A stretch of 11,850 nucleotides of DNA from Caenibius sp964466155. GTDB lineage: Bacteria > Pseudomonadota > Alphaproteobacteria > Sphingomonadales > Sphingomonadaceae. Under the pieces are notes generated by a model, which was not told the DNA's origin, ran no database searches, and saw nothing but the letters and a program-made list of their open reading frames with translations. Of the stretch, positions 5,388 to 11,296 are shown piece by piece. Position numbers and translations under genes: made by a program. Location: NCBI GenBank assembly GCA_964466155.1, contig CAYXMY010000087.1:1-11850 (forward strand). Direction: 5' to 3'. How positions within the stretch are numbered: position 1 is the stretch's first letter; each line of letters starts with the position of its first letter.

Positions 5388-5822
5388 TCACCCCTGAAAA
5401 TCGGCGATATCCAGCGAAATCTCCGCGTTGAGCACCTTGGAGACCGGGCAATTGGCCTTGGCGCCGGCGGCGATGGTCTCGAACTGGGCGCGGTCCATGC
5501 CCGGCACGCGGGCGGTGAGGGTAAGCGCCGAGCGGGTGATGGTGAACCCGTCCCCCTCCTTGTCGAGCGTGACTTTGGCCTCGGTTTCCAGGGTGCCTTC
5601 GCCGTGCCCGGCACGGGCGAGCGCGAAGGACAACGCCATGGTGAAGCAGCTTGCATGGGCCGCGGCGATCAGCTCCTCCGGATTGGTGCCCGGCTTGTCC
5701 TCGAACCGGGTCTGGAACCCGTAGGGCTGATCGCTGAGCGCGCCCGATCCGGTGGACACGTGGCCCACGCCGTCCTTGCCCAACCCTTCGTACTTCGCGC
5801 TGCCGGTCTTGATAATCGCCAT
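5388..5822 (-). CDS. osmC: OsmC-family organic hydroperoxide reductase
   Basis: 144 residues, the size of E. coli OsmC (143). It reduces organic and fatty-acid hydroperoxides with thiols in the cytoplasm. The two redox cysteines are Cys59 in AAAHASCFTMALSFAL and Cys125 in AKANCPVSKVL, at the same numbers as in E. coli OsmC. Upstream, TRFEDKPGTNPEELI (38-52) carries the active-site Arg (R39) and Glu (E49/E50) of the family. These features favour the OsmC branch rather than Ohr. I chose ATG 5822 because AAGGAGG lies about 6 bases upstream and the family begins with this M-x-I-x-K-x-x-S-A; a frame extension to 5915 is repeat DNA. Its ribosome-binding site lies inside a 35-bp palindromic repeat that occurs again at 6724-6758. 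The gene is monocistronic. Confidence 0.92.
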   Translation of the reverse strand: MAIIKTGSAKYEGLGKDGVGHVSTGSGALSDQPYGFQTRFEDKPGTNPEELIAAAHASCFTMALSFALARAGHGEGTLETEAKVTLDKEGDGFTITRSALTLTARVPGMDRAQFETIAAGAKANCPVSKVLNAEISLDIADFQG

Positions 5823-5825
5823 GGG

Positions 5826-5860
5826 GGGCCTCCTTGCCTGATGGAGCAAGGATGCGTCAG
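5826..5860 (-). repeat. 35-bp palindromic repeat, copy 1 (overlaps osmC ribosome-binding site)
   Basis: GCCTCCTTGC (5828-5837) and GCAAGGATGC (5846-5855) form a nearly perfect hairpin (9 of 10) with an 8-base loop, followed by GTCAG. The sequence matches 6724-6758 at 33 of 35 positions in the same orientation. On the minus strand the repeat's AAGGAGG is the Shine-Dalgarno of osmC, 6 bases from its ATG, so folding would hide the ribosome-binding site. Confidence 0.6.
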
Positions 5861-6014
5861 ACGGGGGAAAGTTCCCGGCTCCTGTATGTCGGCCAAACGG
5901 CAAGGGCCGGGTCATGATGGTGACTTACGCCGCATTGACTTTCGCCGTGCCGGGCGATCAACTGGTAGCGGCAGATCGGCGAATGGGGCCAACCCATTTG
6001 CGATCGAAACGAGG

Positions 6015-6686
6015 ATGCATGTGCAAATGATTGGCGTATCTCTGATTCCGAAGCGGTCCGATTTTTCCCGTGAGCAATTCAAGGACTATTACGAGAACGC
6101 GCATTCCCGGTTGGGCATGAAATATTTCAAGTTCAGCAAATACTTGCGCAATCATGTGATCGAAGCATCGCCGGACGTCTGGTTCGACGTTTTCATGCAA
6201 TGCGCGATGGACCCCGATTTCGATCACGTTGCGGTCAATTTCGATCCGGCCATCCGCGCCATCTTCGACGAGGATGAGCATGCCTTCATGACCCCGGAGG
6301 ACATGCGGTCCGGCTCGATTGACGAACGGGTCATCAGCGGACCGGCGGTGGACATTGCCCCCAAGGACGCCCGCCGCCAGATTCTCCTGATCCGCAAGCC
6401 CGACGGCGTGGCCCCGGACGCATTCGATGCCGCGCTGGCTGCCTATGGCCTTGCCCTGGCTGGCGAGGCGGCGGTCGGCACGGTGACCGTGGGCCTGGTG
6501 AAGGGGGAATCGGTCGGCTATTCCTCGCTCCCCTACGATGCGGTCATCACCCTCTGGCTGAAGGATGAAGCCGCGGCGATCACCGCGTTGCCGGAACCGG
6601 AGAATTTCATTCTCGATGCCTGGATACTGACCGAAGTTTGCGAGGATGAACCCGCCACTCTTGCGGCCGCATTCGGGACGCGTTGA
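6015..6686 (+). CDS. EthD-like protein, two fused ferredoxin-like domains
   Basis: 223 residues. The first half (MIGVSLIPKRSDFSREQFKD, then YYENAHSRLGMKYFKFSKYL) is a clear EthD-type dimeric alpha-beta-barrel domain: strand, R-x-D-x-S-x-E-x-F helix, then the E-N-A-H segment. The second half (RRQILLIRKPDGVAPDAFDA, then PYDAVITLWLKDEAAA) repeats the same strand-helix-strand order in weaker form, so a single chain may mimic the usual dimer. EthD proteins accompany oxidative degradation genes, but none is adjacent, so the role is unknown. The start is uncertain: GAGG (6011-6014) directly abuts ATG 6015, giving poor spacing, whereas it is 6 bases from GTG 6021 and 12 from ATG 6027 (MIGVSLIP). The gene converges on the HrgA-like gene, with a palindromic repeat between them. 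Confidence 0.72.
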   Translation: MHVQMIGVSLIPKRSDFSREQFKDYYENAHSRLGMKYFKFSKYLRNHVIEASPDVWFDVFMQCAMDPDFDHVAVNFDPAIRAIFDEDEHAFMTPEDMRSGSIDERVISGPAVDIAPKDARRQILLIRKPDGVAPDAFDAALAAYGLALAGEAAVGTVTVGLVKGESVGYSSLPYDAVITLWLKDEAAAITALPEPENFILDAWILTEVCEDEPATLAAAFGTR

Positions 6687-6723
6687 ACAGGGCGATGCCC
6701 GATGCGGGTGAGCGCGAGGGATA

Positions 6724-6758
6724 GGGCCTCCTTGCCTGAGGGAGCAAGGAGGCGTCAG
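6724..6758. repeat. 35-bp palindromic repeat, copy 2
   Basis: GCCTCCTTGC (6726-6735) and GCAAGGAGGC (6744-6753) are perfect 10-bp arms with an 8-base loop. This is the better-paired copy; it differs from the osmC-leader copy at only two bases. It lies between two convergent genes (EthD-like stop 6686, HrgA-like stop 6802), where a hairpin could end both transcripts. Confidence 0.6.
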
Positions 6759-6801
6759 GTTGGGAAAAGCTTGTGGCAGGATAGGGCTTAGATAGCCGGT
6801 C

Positions 6802-7719
6802 TCACGCTTTCCAGCCTGCCGCCCGGATATCATTGGTCTGGTGAAAATGCCTCACGCGCATGGCGAATGCGCGAAAGTCGGCATTCTCGACGGTGAGCCG
6901 GTTGAAGGTCGCCCAATCGACCGGCTCGTTGAGCCGTGCCGGGATAAGCACCTGGCTTTCCGATGGAGCCTCGGGGTCCAACTGCACGACACCGATTCCG
7001 TGCAGCCCGTGAAGCATCCGTAATTCGTCCATGACCTTGTCATCCACCTGAGCGGCCACGAGATATCCGTAATTGGCCCAGGATGAGTTCGAAACCGTCT
7101 GGAAAAATGCCTCCCGGACATTCGACCTGTTCAGAACGATTTTGACTTCGACGGAATAGAGCAATGCTTTCTCCGCACCGGTCTCGTTCATGAGAGACAG
7201 AACCTCGCGGTCGAGATTCTCGATCAGGCTCTCCATGGCGCAAAGGTCAGGAAACAGCCATTTGTTGCCGTTTGCACCCTTTCGGTTGGAGGCCGTCTTC
7301 TCGTCGATGCGCATGGCGAAGGCGCCGAATTCAGAGCGCAGGAATTCGACAACGGACGGATAAAGCGATTGTTCGAGAGGAAGCGATGCGCCTGCCCCGG
7401 CATCTACCCCGGCGGAGGTTGTGACTTCTGCTTCCTCGACAGCCTGCTCATCGGATTTATCGCTCCAGTAGTAGAGGCGGGGCCGCTCGGCTGTGGTCTT
7501 GAGCTGGGGATGCTTCTTCATCAACGCCGGGCGATTGGATCCGATTTCGGCAACGAGCTGATTGCGGAGCTGGGCTTCCGTGGTGAAGCGGGATGTTTGC
7601 GCCTTCTTGCGGCAGGCATCGGGATAGGTCGCGATCAGCCACTCGGCGAGTTCTCTCGCTTTCAGTTTTTCACCGGGCGCGGTGGACAACCGCTGAATCA
7701 CCGCTTCGCGAAGCTTCAT
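6802..7719 (-). CDS. HrgA/COG2958-like protein: winged-helix (HARE-type) plus PD-(D/E)XK nuclease-like domain
   Basis: 305 residues. Residues 1-86 (MKLREAVIQRLSTAPGEKLK, ending in RLYYWSD) look like a HARE/winged-helix DNA-binding domain. A low-complexity acidic/Ala linker spans about 88-112. The rest fits the HrgA-like domain: LYPSVVEFLRSEFGAFAMRI, then GNKWLFPDLCAME with P157-D158, then YSVEVKI with E191-x-K193, then EAFFQTVSNSSWANYGYLVA and late HGIGVVQLD. D158...E191-x-K193 is the layout of a PD-(D/E)XK nuclease active site. HrgA of Helicobacter pylori occupies a restriction-modification locus; a defence or DNA-processing role is therefore plausible but unproven, and no methyltransferase is nearby. 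AGAGG lies about 9 bases before ATG 7719. An inverted repeat lies just upstream. Confidence 0.75.
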   Translation of the reverse strand: MKLREAVIQRLSTAPGEKLKARELAEWLIATYPDACRKKAQTSRFTTEAQLRNQLVAEIGSNRPALMKKHPQLKTTAERPRLYYWSDKSDEQAVEEAEVTTSAGVDAGAGASLPLEQSLYPSVVEFLRSEFGAFAMRIDEKTASNRKGANGNKWLFPDLCAMESLIENLDREVLSLMNETGAEKALLYSVEVKIVLNRSNVREAFFQTVSNSSWANYGYLVAAQVDDKVMDELRMLHGLHGIGVVQLDPEAPSESQVLIPARLNEPVDWATFNRLTVENADFRAFAMRVRHFHQTNDIRAAGWKA

Positions 7720-7745
7720 GGAAATACCCTCTCACGAACCACGCT

Positions 7746-7761
7746 AATCGCCTGAGCGATT
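7746..7761 (-). promoter_or_regulatory. Short inverted repeat upstream of the HrgA-like gene
   Basis: AATCGC (7746-7751) and GCGATT (7756-7761) are perfect 6-base arms with a CTGA centre, 27-42 bases upstream of ATG 7719. On the minus strand it directly follows CATAAA, a possible -10 box. Autoregulation by the protein's own winged helix would fit, but this is inference. Confidence 0.35.
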
Positions 7762-7821
7762 TATGCAATCATGCGATGATAGGTCGACTTATCGGATTAT
7801 TTGAAAGCCCGCACCGTTCGC

Positions 7822-7854
7822 GCGCGGTGGGGCCGGTTGGCCCGCCCACCGCGC
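7822..7854 (-). terminator. Strong hairpin downstream of spt
   Basis: GCGCGGTGGG (7822-7831) pairs perfectly with CCCACCGCGC (7845-7854), with a smaller GGCC/GGCC pair within the loop. It begins 14 bases past the spt stop on the minus strand and is the likely end of the acp-spt transcript. No T-run follows, so termination may need Rho, or the hairpin may protect the 3' end. Confidence 0.5.
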
Positions 7855-7867
7855 TTGAAACCGGTCC

Positions 7868-9085
7868 TCAGATAATCCCCACGGCCTTGCCCGCGCGTTC
7901 GAACATGCCGAGGATGGCCTGCACCTGATCCGCCGAATGTTCGGCGCAGAGCGAGCAGCGCAGCAGCGTCATGTTGGCGGGGGTTGCCGGGGGGCGGGCC
8001 AGATTGACGTAGAGCCCTTCGTGCAGCAGCGCTTCCCACATGGCCGCGCCGCGTTCCAGATCGGGCATCAGCACGGCGATGATCGCGCTTTGCGGCGCTT
8101 CGGTGCCGAGATCGAAGCCCAGTGCTTTCAGCCCGGCGTGCAATGTGCGCGAGTTTTCCCACAGATGGGCGCGCTTGTCCGCCCCGGTCATCAGCTTGCG
8201 GATCGAGGTCGCGGCGGTGGCGACCACGCTCGGCGGCAGGCTGGCGGTGAAGACGTAAGGGCGGCAGACCAGCCGCATGATTTCGAACTTCGGGTGGTTG
8301 GCGACGCAGAAGCCGCCGACCGTGCCGACGCTTTTCGAAAACGTGCCGATCACGAAATCGACCTGATCGAGCACGCCCTGTTCTTCGGCCACGCCGCGCC
8401 CGTTGGGGCCGATGAAACCCATCGAGTGCGCTTCGTCCACCAGCACCATGGCATCGTACTTCTTCGCGACGGCGATCATCTCCTTCAGCGGGGCGATATC
8501 GCCCAGCATCGAATAGACCCCTTCGAGCACGACCAGCTTGCCCGCCCCTTCGGGAATGCGGCGCAGGCGCTTTTCCATCGCATCGATATCGTTATGCTTG
8601 AACGGCACGACCTGCGCATTGCCGAGCGCGCAGCCATCCCAGATCGAGGCATGGCTGTCGATGTCGAGGACGATGTAATCCTCCTTGCCCGCAATGGTGG
8701 AGATGATCCCGAGATTGGCCTGATAACCGGTGGAGAACACCATGGCATGATCCATGGCGTAGAATTCCTTCAGCGCATCCTCCACCTCGCGGTGGCCCTG
8801 ATAAGTGCCGTTGAGCACCCGGCTGCCGGTGGTGCCTGCGCCGAAATTGTCCAGTGCATCCTTGCCCGAGCGGATCACGTCGGGGTCGAAAGTCATGCCC
8901 ATGTAGTTGTAGGTGCCGAGCAGAATCGTATCGCGCCCGTTGCAGATCGCCCGCGTGGGGGAGAGCACTTTCTCCATCACCAGATTGAACGGATCTTCGA
9001 GCCCGCTGGCGAGCAGCGCCTCACGCTGCTGGATCAGCGGGTCGAACTTGCTGAACAGGTCGGTCTTGCCGGCGGTATCGGTCAT
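7868..9085 (-). CDS. spt: Serine palmitoyltransferase (soluble bacterial type)
   Basis: 405 residues, a PLP-dependent alpha-oxoamine synthase that condenses L-serine with an acyl thioester to 3-ketodihydrosphingosine, the first step of sphingolipid synthesis, in the cytoplasm. The cofactor lysine is K251 in GTFSKSVGTVGG. By constant offset from the Sphingomonas paucimobilis enzyme (K265, H159, D231, H234, R378, R390), the equivalents are H145 (SHASIWDG), D217 and H220 (DEAH), R364 (ARPPATP) and R376, all present. The R-P-P-A-T-P loop and the ACP gene upstream separate it from KBL, ALA synthase and AONS. I chose ATG 9085 (MTDTAGKTD); the frame extends to 9118, but that overlaps the acp gene. 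The start is 4 bases after the acp stop, with AGGGCGA as ribosome-binding site, so the two are translationally coupled. Confidence 0.94.
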   Translation of the reverse strand: MTDTAGKTDLFSKFDPLIQQREALLASGLEDPFNLVMEKVLSPTRAICNGRDTILLGTYNYMGMTFDPDVIRSGKDALDNFGAGTTGSRVLNGTYQGHREVEDALKEFYAMDHAMVFSTGYQANLGIISTIAGKEDYIVLDIDSHASIWDGCALGNAQVVPFKHNDIDAMEKRLRRIPEGAGKLVVLEGVYSMLGDIAPLKEMIAVAKKYDAMVLVDEAHSMGFIGPNGRGVAEEQGVLDQVDFVIGTFSKSVGTVGGFCVANHPKFEIMRLVCRPYVFTASLPPSVVATAATSIRKLMTGADKRAHLWENSRTLHAGLKALGFDLGTEAPQSAIIAVLMPDLERGAAMWEALLHEGLYVNLARPPATPANMTLLRCSLCAEHSADQVQAILGMFERAGKAVGII

Positions 9086-9089
9086 GCTC

Positions 9090-9332
9090 TCAATCGCCCT
9101 TGAGCTTGCACACGGCATCCACCAACTGGCCGTAATTCTCGATTTCGGCCTGCTGGTTCATGCTGATGATGATGTCGAATTCATCCTCGATCGCGGCGAC
9201 GAAATCCATCACCGTCAGGCTGTCGAACTCCAGATCGCCCGCGAAAGTGGTGGCATCGGCGATCGTCACGCCCTTCTTGTTGAAGGGGGCGATCAGGCCG
9301 CGAATACGCTCGTCGACTTGGGCACGGTCCAT
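9090..9332 (-). CDS. Acyl carrier protein of sphingolipid synthesis
   Basis: 80 residues. The phosphopantetheine site is Ser38 in LEFDSLTVMDFVAAIEDEF, the classical D-S-L motif with a following acidic helix. The domain is one four-helix ACP, smaller and less acidic than housekeeping AcpP, with a basic start (MDRAQVDERIRGLIAPFNKK). Because it lies 4 bases upstream of spt, it is most likely the dedicated carrier (AcpSpt/AcpR type) that hands the acyl chain to SPT in place of CoA. I chose ATG 9332 because AGGAG stands 9 bases upstream; ATG 9353 has no ribosome-binding site in front of it. The gene upstream is divK in the same direction, after 126 bases, so a separate promoter is likely in that gap. 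Confidence 0.9.
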   Translation of the reverse strand: MDRAQVDERIRGLIAPFNKKGVTIADATTFAGDLEFDSLTVMDFVAAIEDEFDIIISMNQQAEIENYGQLVDAVCKLKGD

Positions 9333-9458
9333 GCGGAAAAACTCCTGATGCATCGTGCCGAATGGTGGCTGAACACGATGGCTGGCTAGAAATCAGACAA
9401 TTGCGGCGCAAAAGGGGCGGGCGCGGCGAATGTCAAGCCGCAGGTTTCTGCCGCCGCA

Positions 9459-9845
9459 TCAGGCCAGGGCATTCTGGGGCTGCCCGTCGAGCAGCGTGCG
9501 CACCGCCGCCATGAACGGGCCGATGGATACGGGCTTGGCCAGATACCCTTCCGCCCCGGCTTCGCGAATGCGTTCCTCGTCGCCCTTCCCGGCATAGGCG
9601 GTAACGGCCAGAACCGGGGTGTTGCGCAGCTTGGCGTCGCGCTTGATATCGGAAATAAGATCGAGCCCGGAAATATTGGGCAACTGAATATCCATGATGA
9701 TGAGATTGGGCACGAAATCCGCCGCCCGGCCCAGCGCGTTTTCGCCATCGGCCACGGGTTCGACGGAAAAGCCATTGGCCACAAGGACATCGCAGAACAG
9801 TTTCCGGTTGAGATCGTTATCCTCGACCACCAGTATCCGCTTCAT
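9459..9845 (-). CDS. divK: DivK-type single-domain response regulator
   Basis: 128 residues, a lone receiver domain. It has the acidic pocket at E8-D9 (VVEDND), the phospho-acceptor D52 in IIMDIQLP, T82 in AVTAYAGKGDEERIREAG, and K104 in YLAKPVS. The AVTAxAxKGDEERIREAG stretch and the M-D-I-Q-L-P site are hallmarks of alphaproteobacterial DivK, the essential polarity and cell-cycle regulator that acts on DivJ, PleC and DivL and thereby on CtrA. ATG 9845 is preceded by AAAGG. No pleD follows, unlike Caulobacter: acp-spt comes next. The gene is divergent from the DUF3572 cluster. Its leader has a hairpin at 9875-9904. I see no clear CtrA box (TTAA-N7-TTAA) in the shared upstream region. Confidence 0.9.
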   Translation of the reverse strand: MKRILVVEDNDLNRKLFCDVLVANGFSVEPVADGENALGRAADFVPNLIIMDIQLPNISGLDLISDIKRDAKLRNTPVLAVTAYAGKGDEERIREAGAEGYLAKPVSIGPFMAAVRTLLDGQPQNALA

Positions 9846-9874
9846 CGTCCAGCCTTTGTCCACTATCCCGCATC

Positions 9875-9904
9875 GAATGTGCCGGTCTTGAACCGGCGGC
9901 ATTC
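9875..9904 (-). other. Hairpin in the divK leader
   Basis: GCCGGT (9881-9886) and ACCGGC (9892-9897) form the core around loop CTTGA; GAATG (9875-9879) and CATTC (9900-9904) extend the stem across a small internal bulge. It sits 30-59 bases upstream of the divK ATG in the divergent region. It may be a regulator site or an RNA structure; nothing distinguishes these. Confidence 0.3.
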
Positions 9905-9993
9905 GGCCCGATCTTACGAAGCATGAAAGGCGGTGACAAATTATTTACCGTGATGAACCCCGCAAGTCCGACCCTCAGGCGCTCGCGCTGGCT

Positions 9994-10215
9994 GTGCTGG
10001 GCTGGATTCTCGCTGACGAGGATCGCGCCGCGCGCCTGCTCGCGCTCACCGGCCTGACACCCGACGGCCTGCGTGCGGGGCTTGACGATTCGGCTGTGCT
10101 CGGCGCGGTAATGGAGTATCTGACCGGCCACGAACCCGATCTGATTGCAGCGGCCGAAGCGCTGGATGTCCCGCCGGGGGACATCGCCCAGGCCGCAATG
10201 GAGCTATCCCGATGA
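9994..10215 (+). CDS. DUF3572 family protein, start uncertain (possible frameshift)
   Basis: Visible from GTG 9994: 73 residues, LGWILADEDRAARLLALTGL, then LTGHEPDLIAAAEALDVPPGDIAQAAMEL, an alpha-helical protein I recognise as DUF3572, of unknown function. The homology seems to continue upstream of 9994: the same frame reads DPQALALAV from 9970. Farther up it has no ATG or GTG down to the stop at 9934. The nearest ATG (9953) reads MNPASP in another frame; one extra base near 9970 would join it to DPQALALAV, giving a natural start. Either one base is missing here (mutation or sequencing error), or translation begins at GTG 9994 or at a rare ATT. The stop overlaps the HAD start by ATGA. Confidence 0.7.
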   Translation: MLGWILADEDRAARLLALTGLTPDGLRAGLDDSAVLGAVMEYLTGHEPDLIAAAEALDVPPGDIAQAAMELSR

Positions 10216-10829
10216 GCCGCCCGTTGTTGATTTCCGATTGCGATGAAGTGCTGCTGCACATGATGGTCCATTTCCGCGATTGGCTGGACGAAACGCACGA
10301 TATCGCATTCCATCTCGATGGCCGCGATTTCTACCGCGCAATGCGCTATCGCGATGGCGGACAGGTGGAGATCGAGCGGATGTGGGAACTGCTCGACGGG
10401 TTCTTCGACACCGAAATGCACCGCCAGACGCCGATTCCCGGCGCGCTGGAAGCGCTCGATATCCTGTCGGCCGATGCCGATATCGTGATCCTGACCAATC
10501 TTTCCGATCATCGGCGGGATGCCCGCGTGCGCCAGTTGGCCGCGCTCGGTCTCGATATTCGCGTGTTCACCAACCAGGGGCCGAAAGGCCCGGCCCTGCG
10601 CGCGATTATCGAGGAATACCGTCCGAATCGCACCGTGTTCATCGACGATCTGGCGCAGCACATCGAATCGGCGGCGGAAATCGTGCCCGACGTGGCGCGC
10701 CTTCACCTGATTGGCGAGCCGCTGGTGGCGCCGCACCTGCCCTGCGCTTTCCAGCAGGGGCATGCCCATGCCCGCATCGACCGGTGGGATGAGGCCTTGC
10801 CATGGCTGCGCGAAAAATTGCATGGATGA
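10212..10829 (+). CDS. HAD-superfamily hydrolase
   Basis: 205 residues. The four HAD motifs are present in order: motif I is ISDCDEVLL with D9 (nucleophile) and D11; motif II is ILTNLS with T95; motif III is K125 in the GPKGP loop; motif IV is VFIDDLAQHIESA with D145-D146. The alpha-helical insertion between motifs I and II (about 17-75) is a C1 cap, so small phosphorylated substrates are expected. Motif I DCDEV is a variant of the usual DxDxT/V. The substrate is unknown. Its ATG overlaps the DUF3572 stop (ATGA), and its own stop overlaps the next ATG in the same way, so the cluster is translated in a coupled fashion. A weak ribosome-binding site (GAGCTATCCCG) lies upstream, which is consistent with coupling rather than independent initiation. 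Confidence 0.85.
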   Translation: MSRPLLISDCDEVLLHMMVHFRDWLDETHDIAFHLDGRDFYRAMRYRDGGQVEIERMWELLDGFFDTEMHRQTPIPGALEALDILSADADIVILTNLSDHRRDARVRQLAALGLDIRVFTNQGPKGPALRAIIEEYRPNRTVFIDDLAQHIESAAEIVPDVARLHLIGEPLVAPHLPCAFQQGHAHARIDRWDEALPWLREKLHG

Positions 10830-11296
10830 GCGCTATGAGCATTGAAACCAAACTCGCCGAACTCGGCATCGTCCTGCCCGAACCCGCTGCGCCGGTGGCG
10901 GCCTATGTTCCCGTGGTCGTCCATGGCGGCATGGCGCACGTTTCGGGGCAATTGCCCTTCATCGACGGGCAGCTTGTGACCGGCCGGCTGGGGGAGGATG
11001 TTTCGCTCGAACAGGGCGCCGCTGCCGCACGCGCCTGCGGGCTGATGATCCTGGCGCAGCTCAAGGCGGCGCTCGGTTCGCTCGACCGGGTGGAACGGGT
11101 GGTGAAGCTGGGTGCGTTCGTCAATTCGACCGGCGATTTTACCGACCAGCCCAAGATCGCCAACGGCGCTTCGGAACTGATGGCACAAGTGTTCGGCGAT
11201 GCCGGAAAGCATGCCCGCAGCGCGGTGGGCGTGCCGGTCCTGCCATTGGGCGCGGCGGTCGAGGTGGATGCTGTCGTTGCTGTTCGGGCTGATTGA
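10826..11296 (+). CDS. RidA/YjgF-YER057c-UK114 family protein (long subgroup)
   Basis: 156 residues. It belongs to the ~150-residue RidA subgroup. An N-terminal extension (IETKLAELGIVLPEP) precedes the RidA fold: HVSGQLPFIDGQLVTGRLGE (38-57), the helix with KLGAFVNSTGDFTDQPKIAN (94-113), and HARSAVGVPVLPLGAAVEVD (129-148), where R131 and E146 sit at the family's ligand-binding Arg/Glu. Canonical RidA hydrolyses reactive enamine/imine intermediates, but this long subgroup has not been shown to share that activity, so deaminase function is a guess. I chose ATG 10826 (ATGA overlap with the HAD stop); ATG 10835 is the alternative and gives MSIETKLAEL. The gene overlaps the GDPD gene by 29 bases. 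Confidence 0.85.
   Translation: MSAMSIETKLAELGIVLPEPAAPVAAYVPVVVHGGMAHVSGQLPFIDGQLVTGRLGEDVSLEQGAAAARACGLMILAQLKAALGSLDRVERVVKLGAFVNSTGDFTDQPKIANGASELMAQVFGDAGKHARSAVGVPVLPLGAAVEVDAVVAVRAD

Noticed and set aside
5846..5875. EcfG-type general stress promoter (GGAAC-N16/17-CGTT) in front of osmC
   Set aside because: A GGAAC box exists on the minus strand, but no CGTT occurs at the required spacing.
7937..9103. 388-codon plus-strand frame opposite spt
   Set aside because: Its composition is His/Asp/Arg/Ala-rich and it mirrors the spt codons; all SPT catalytic residues are on the minus strand.
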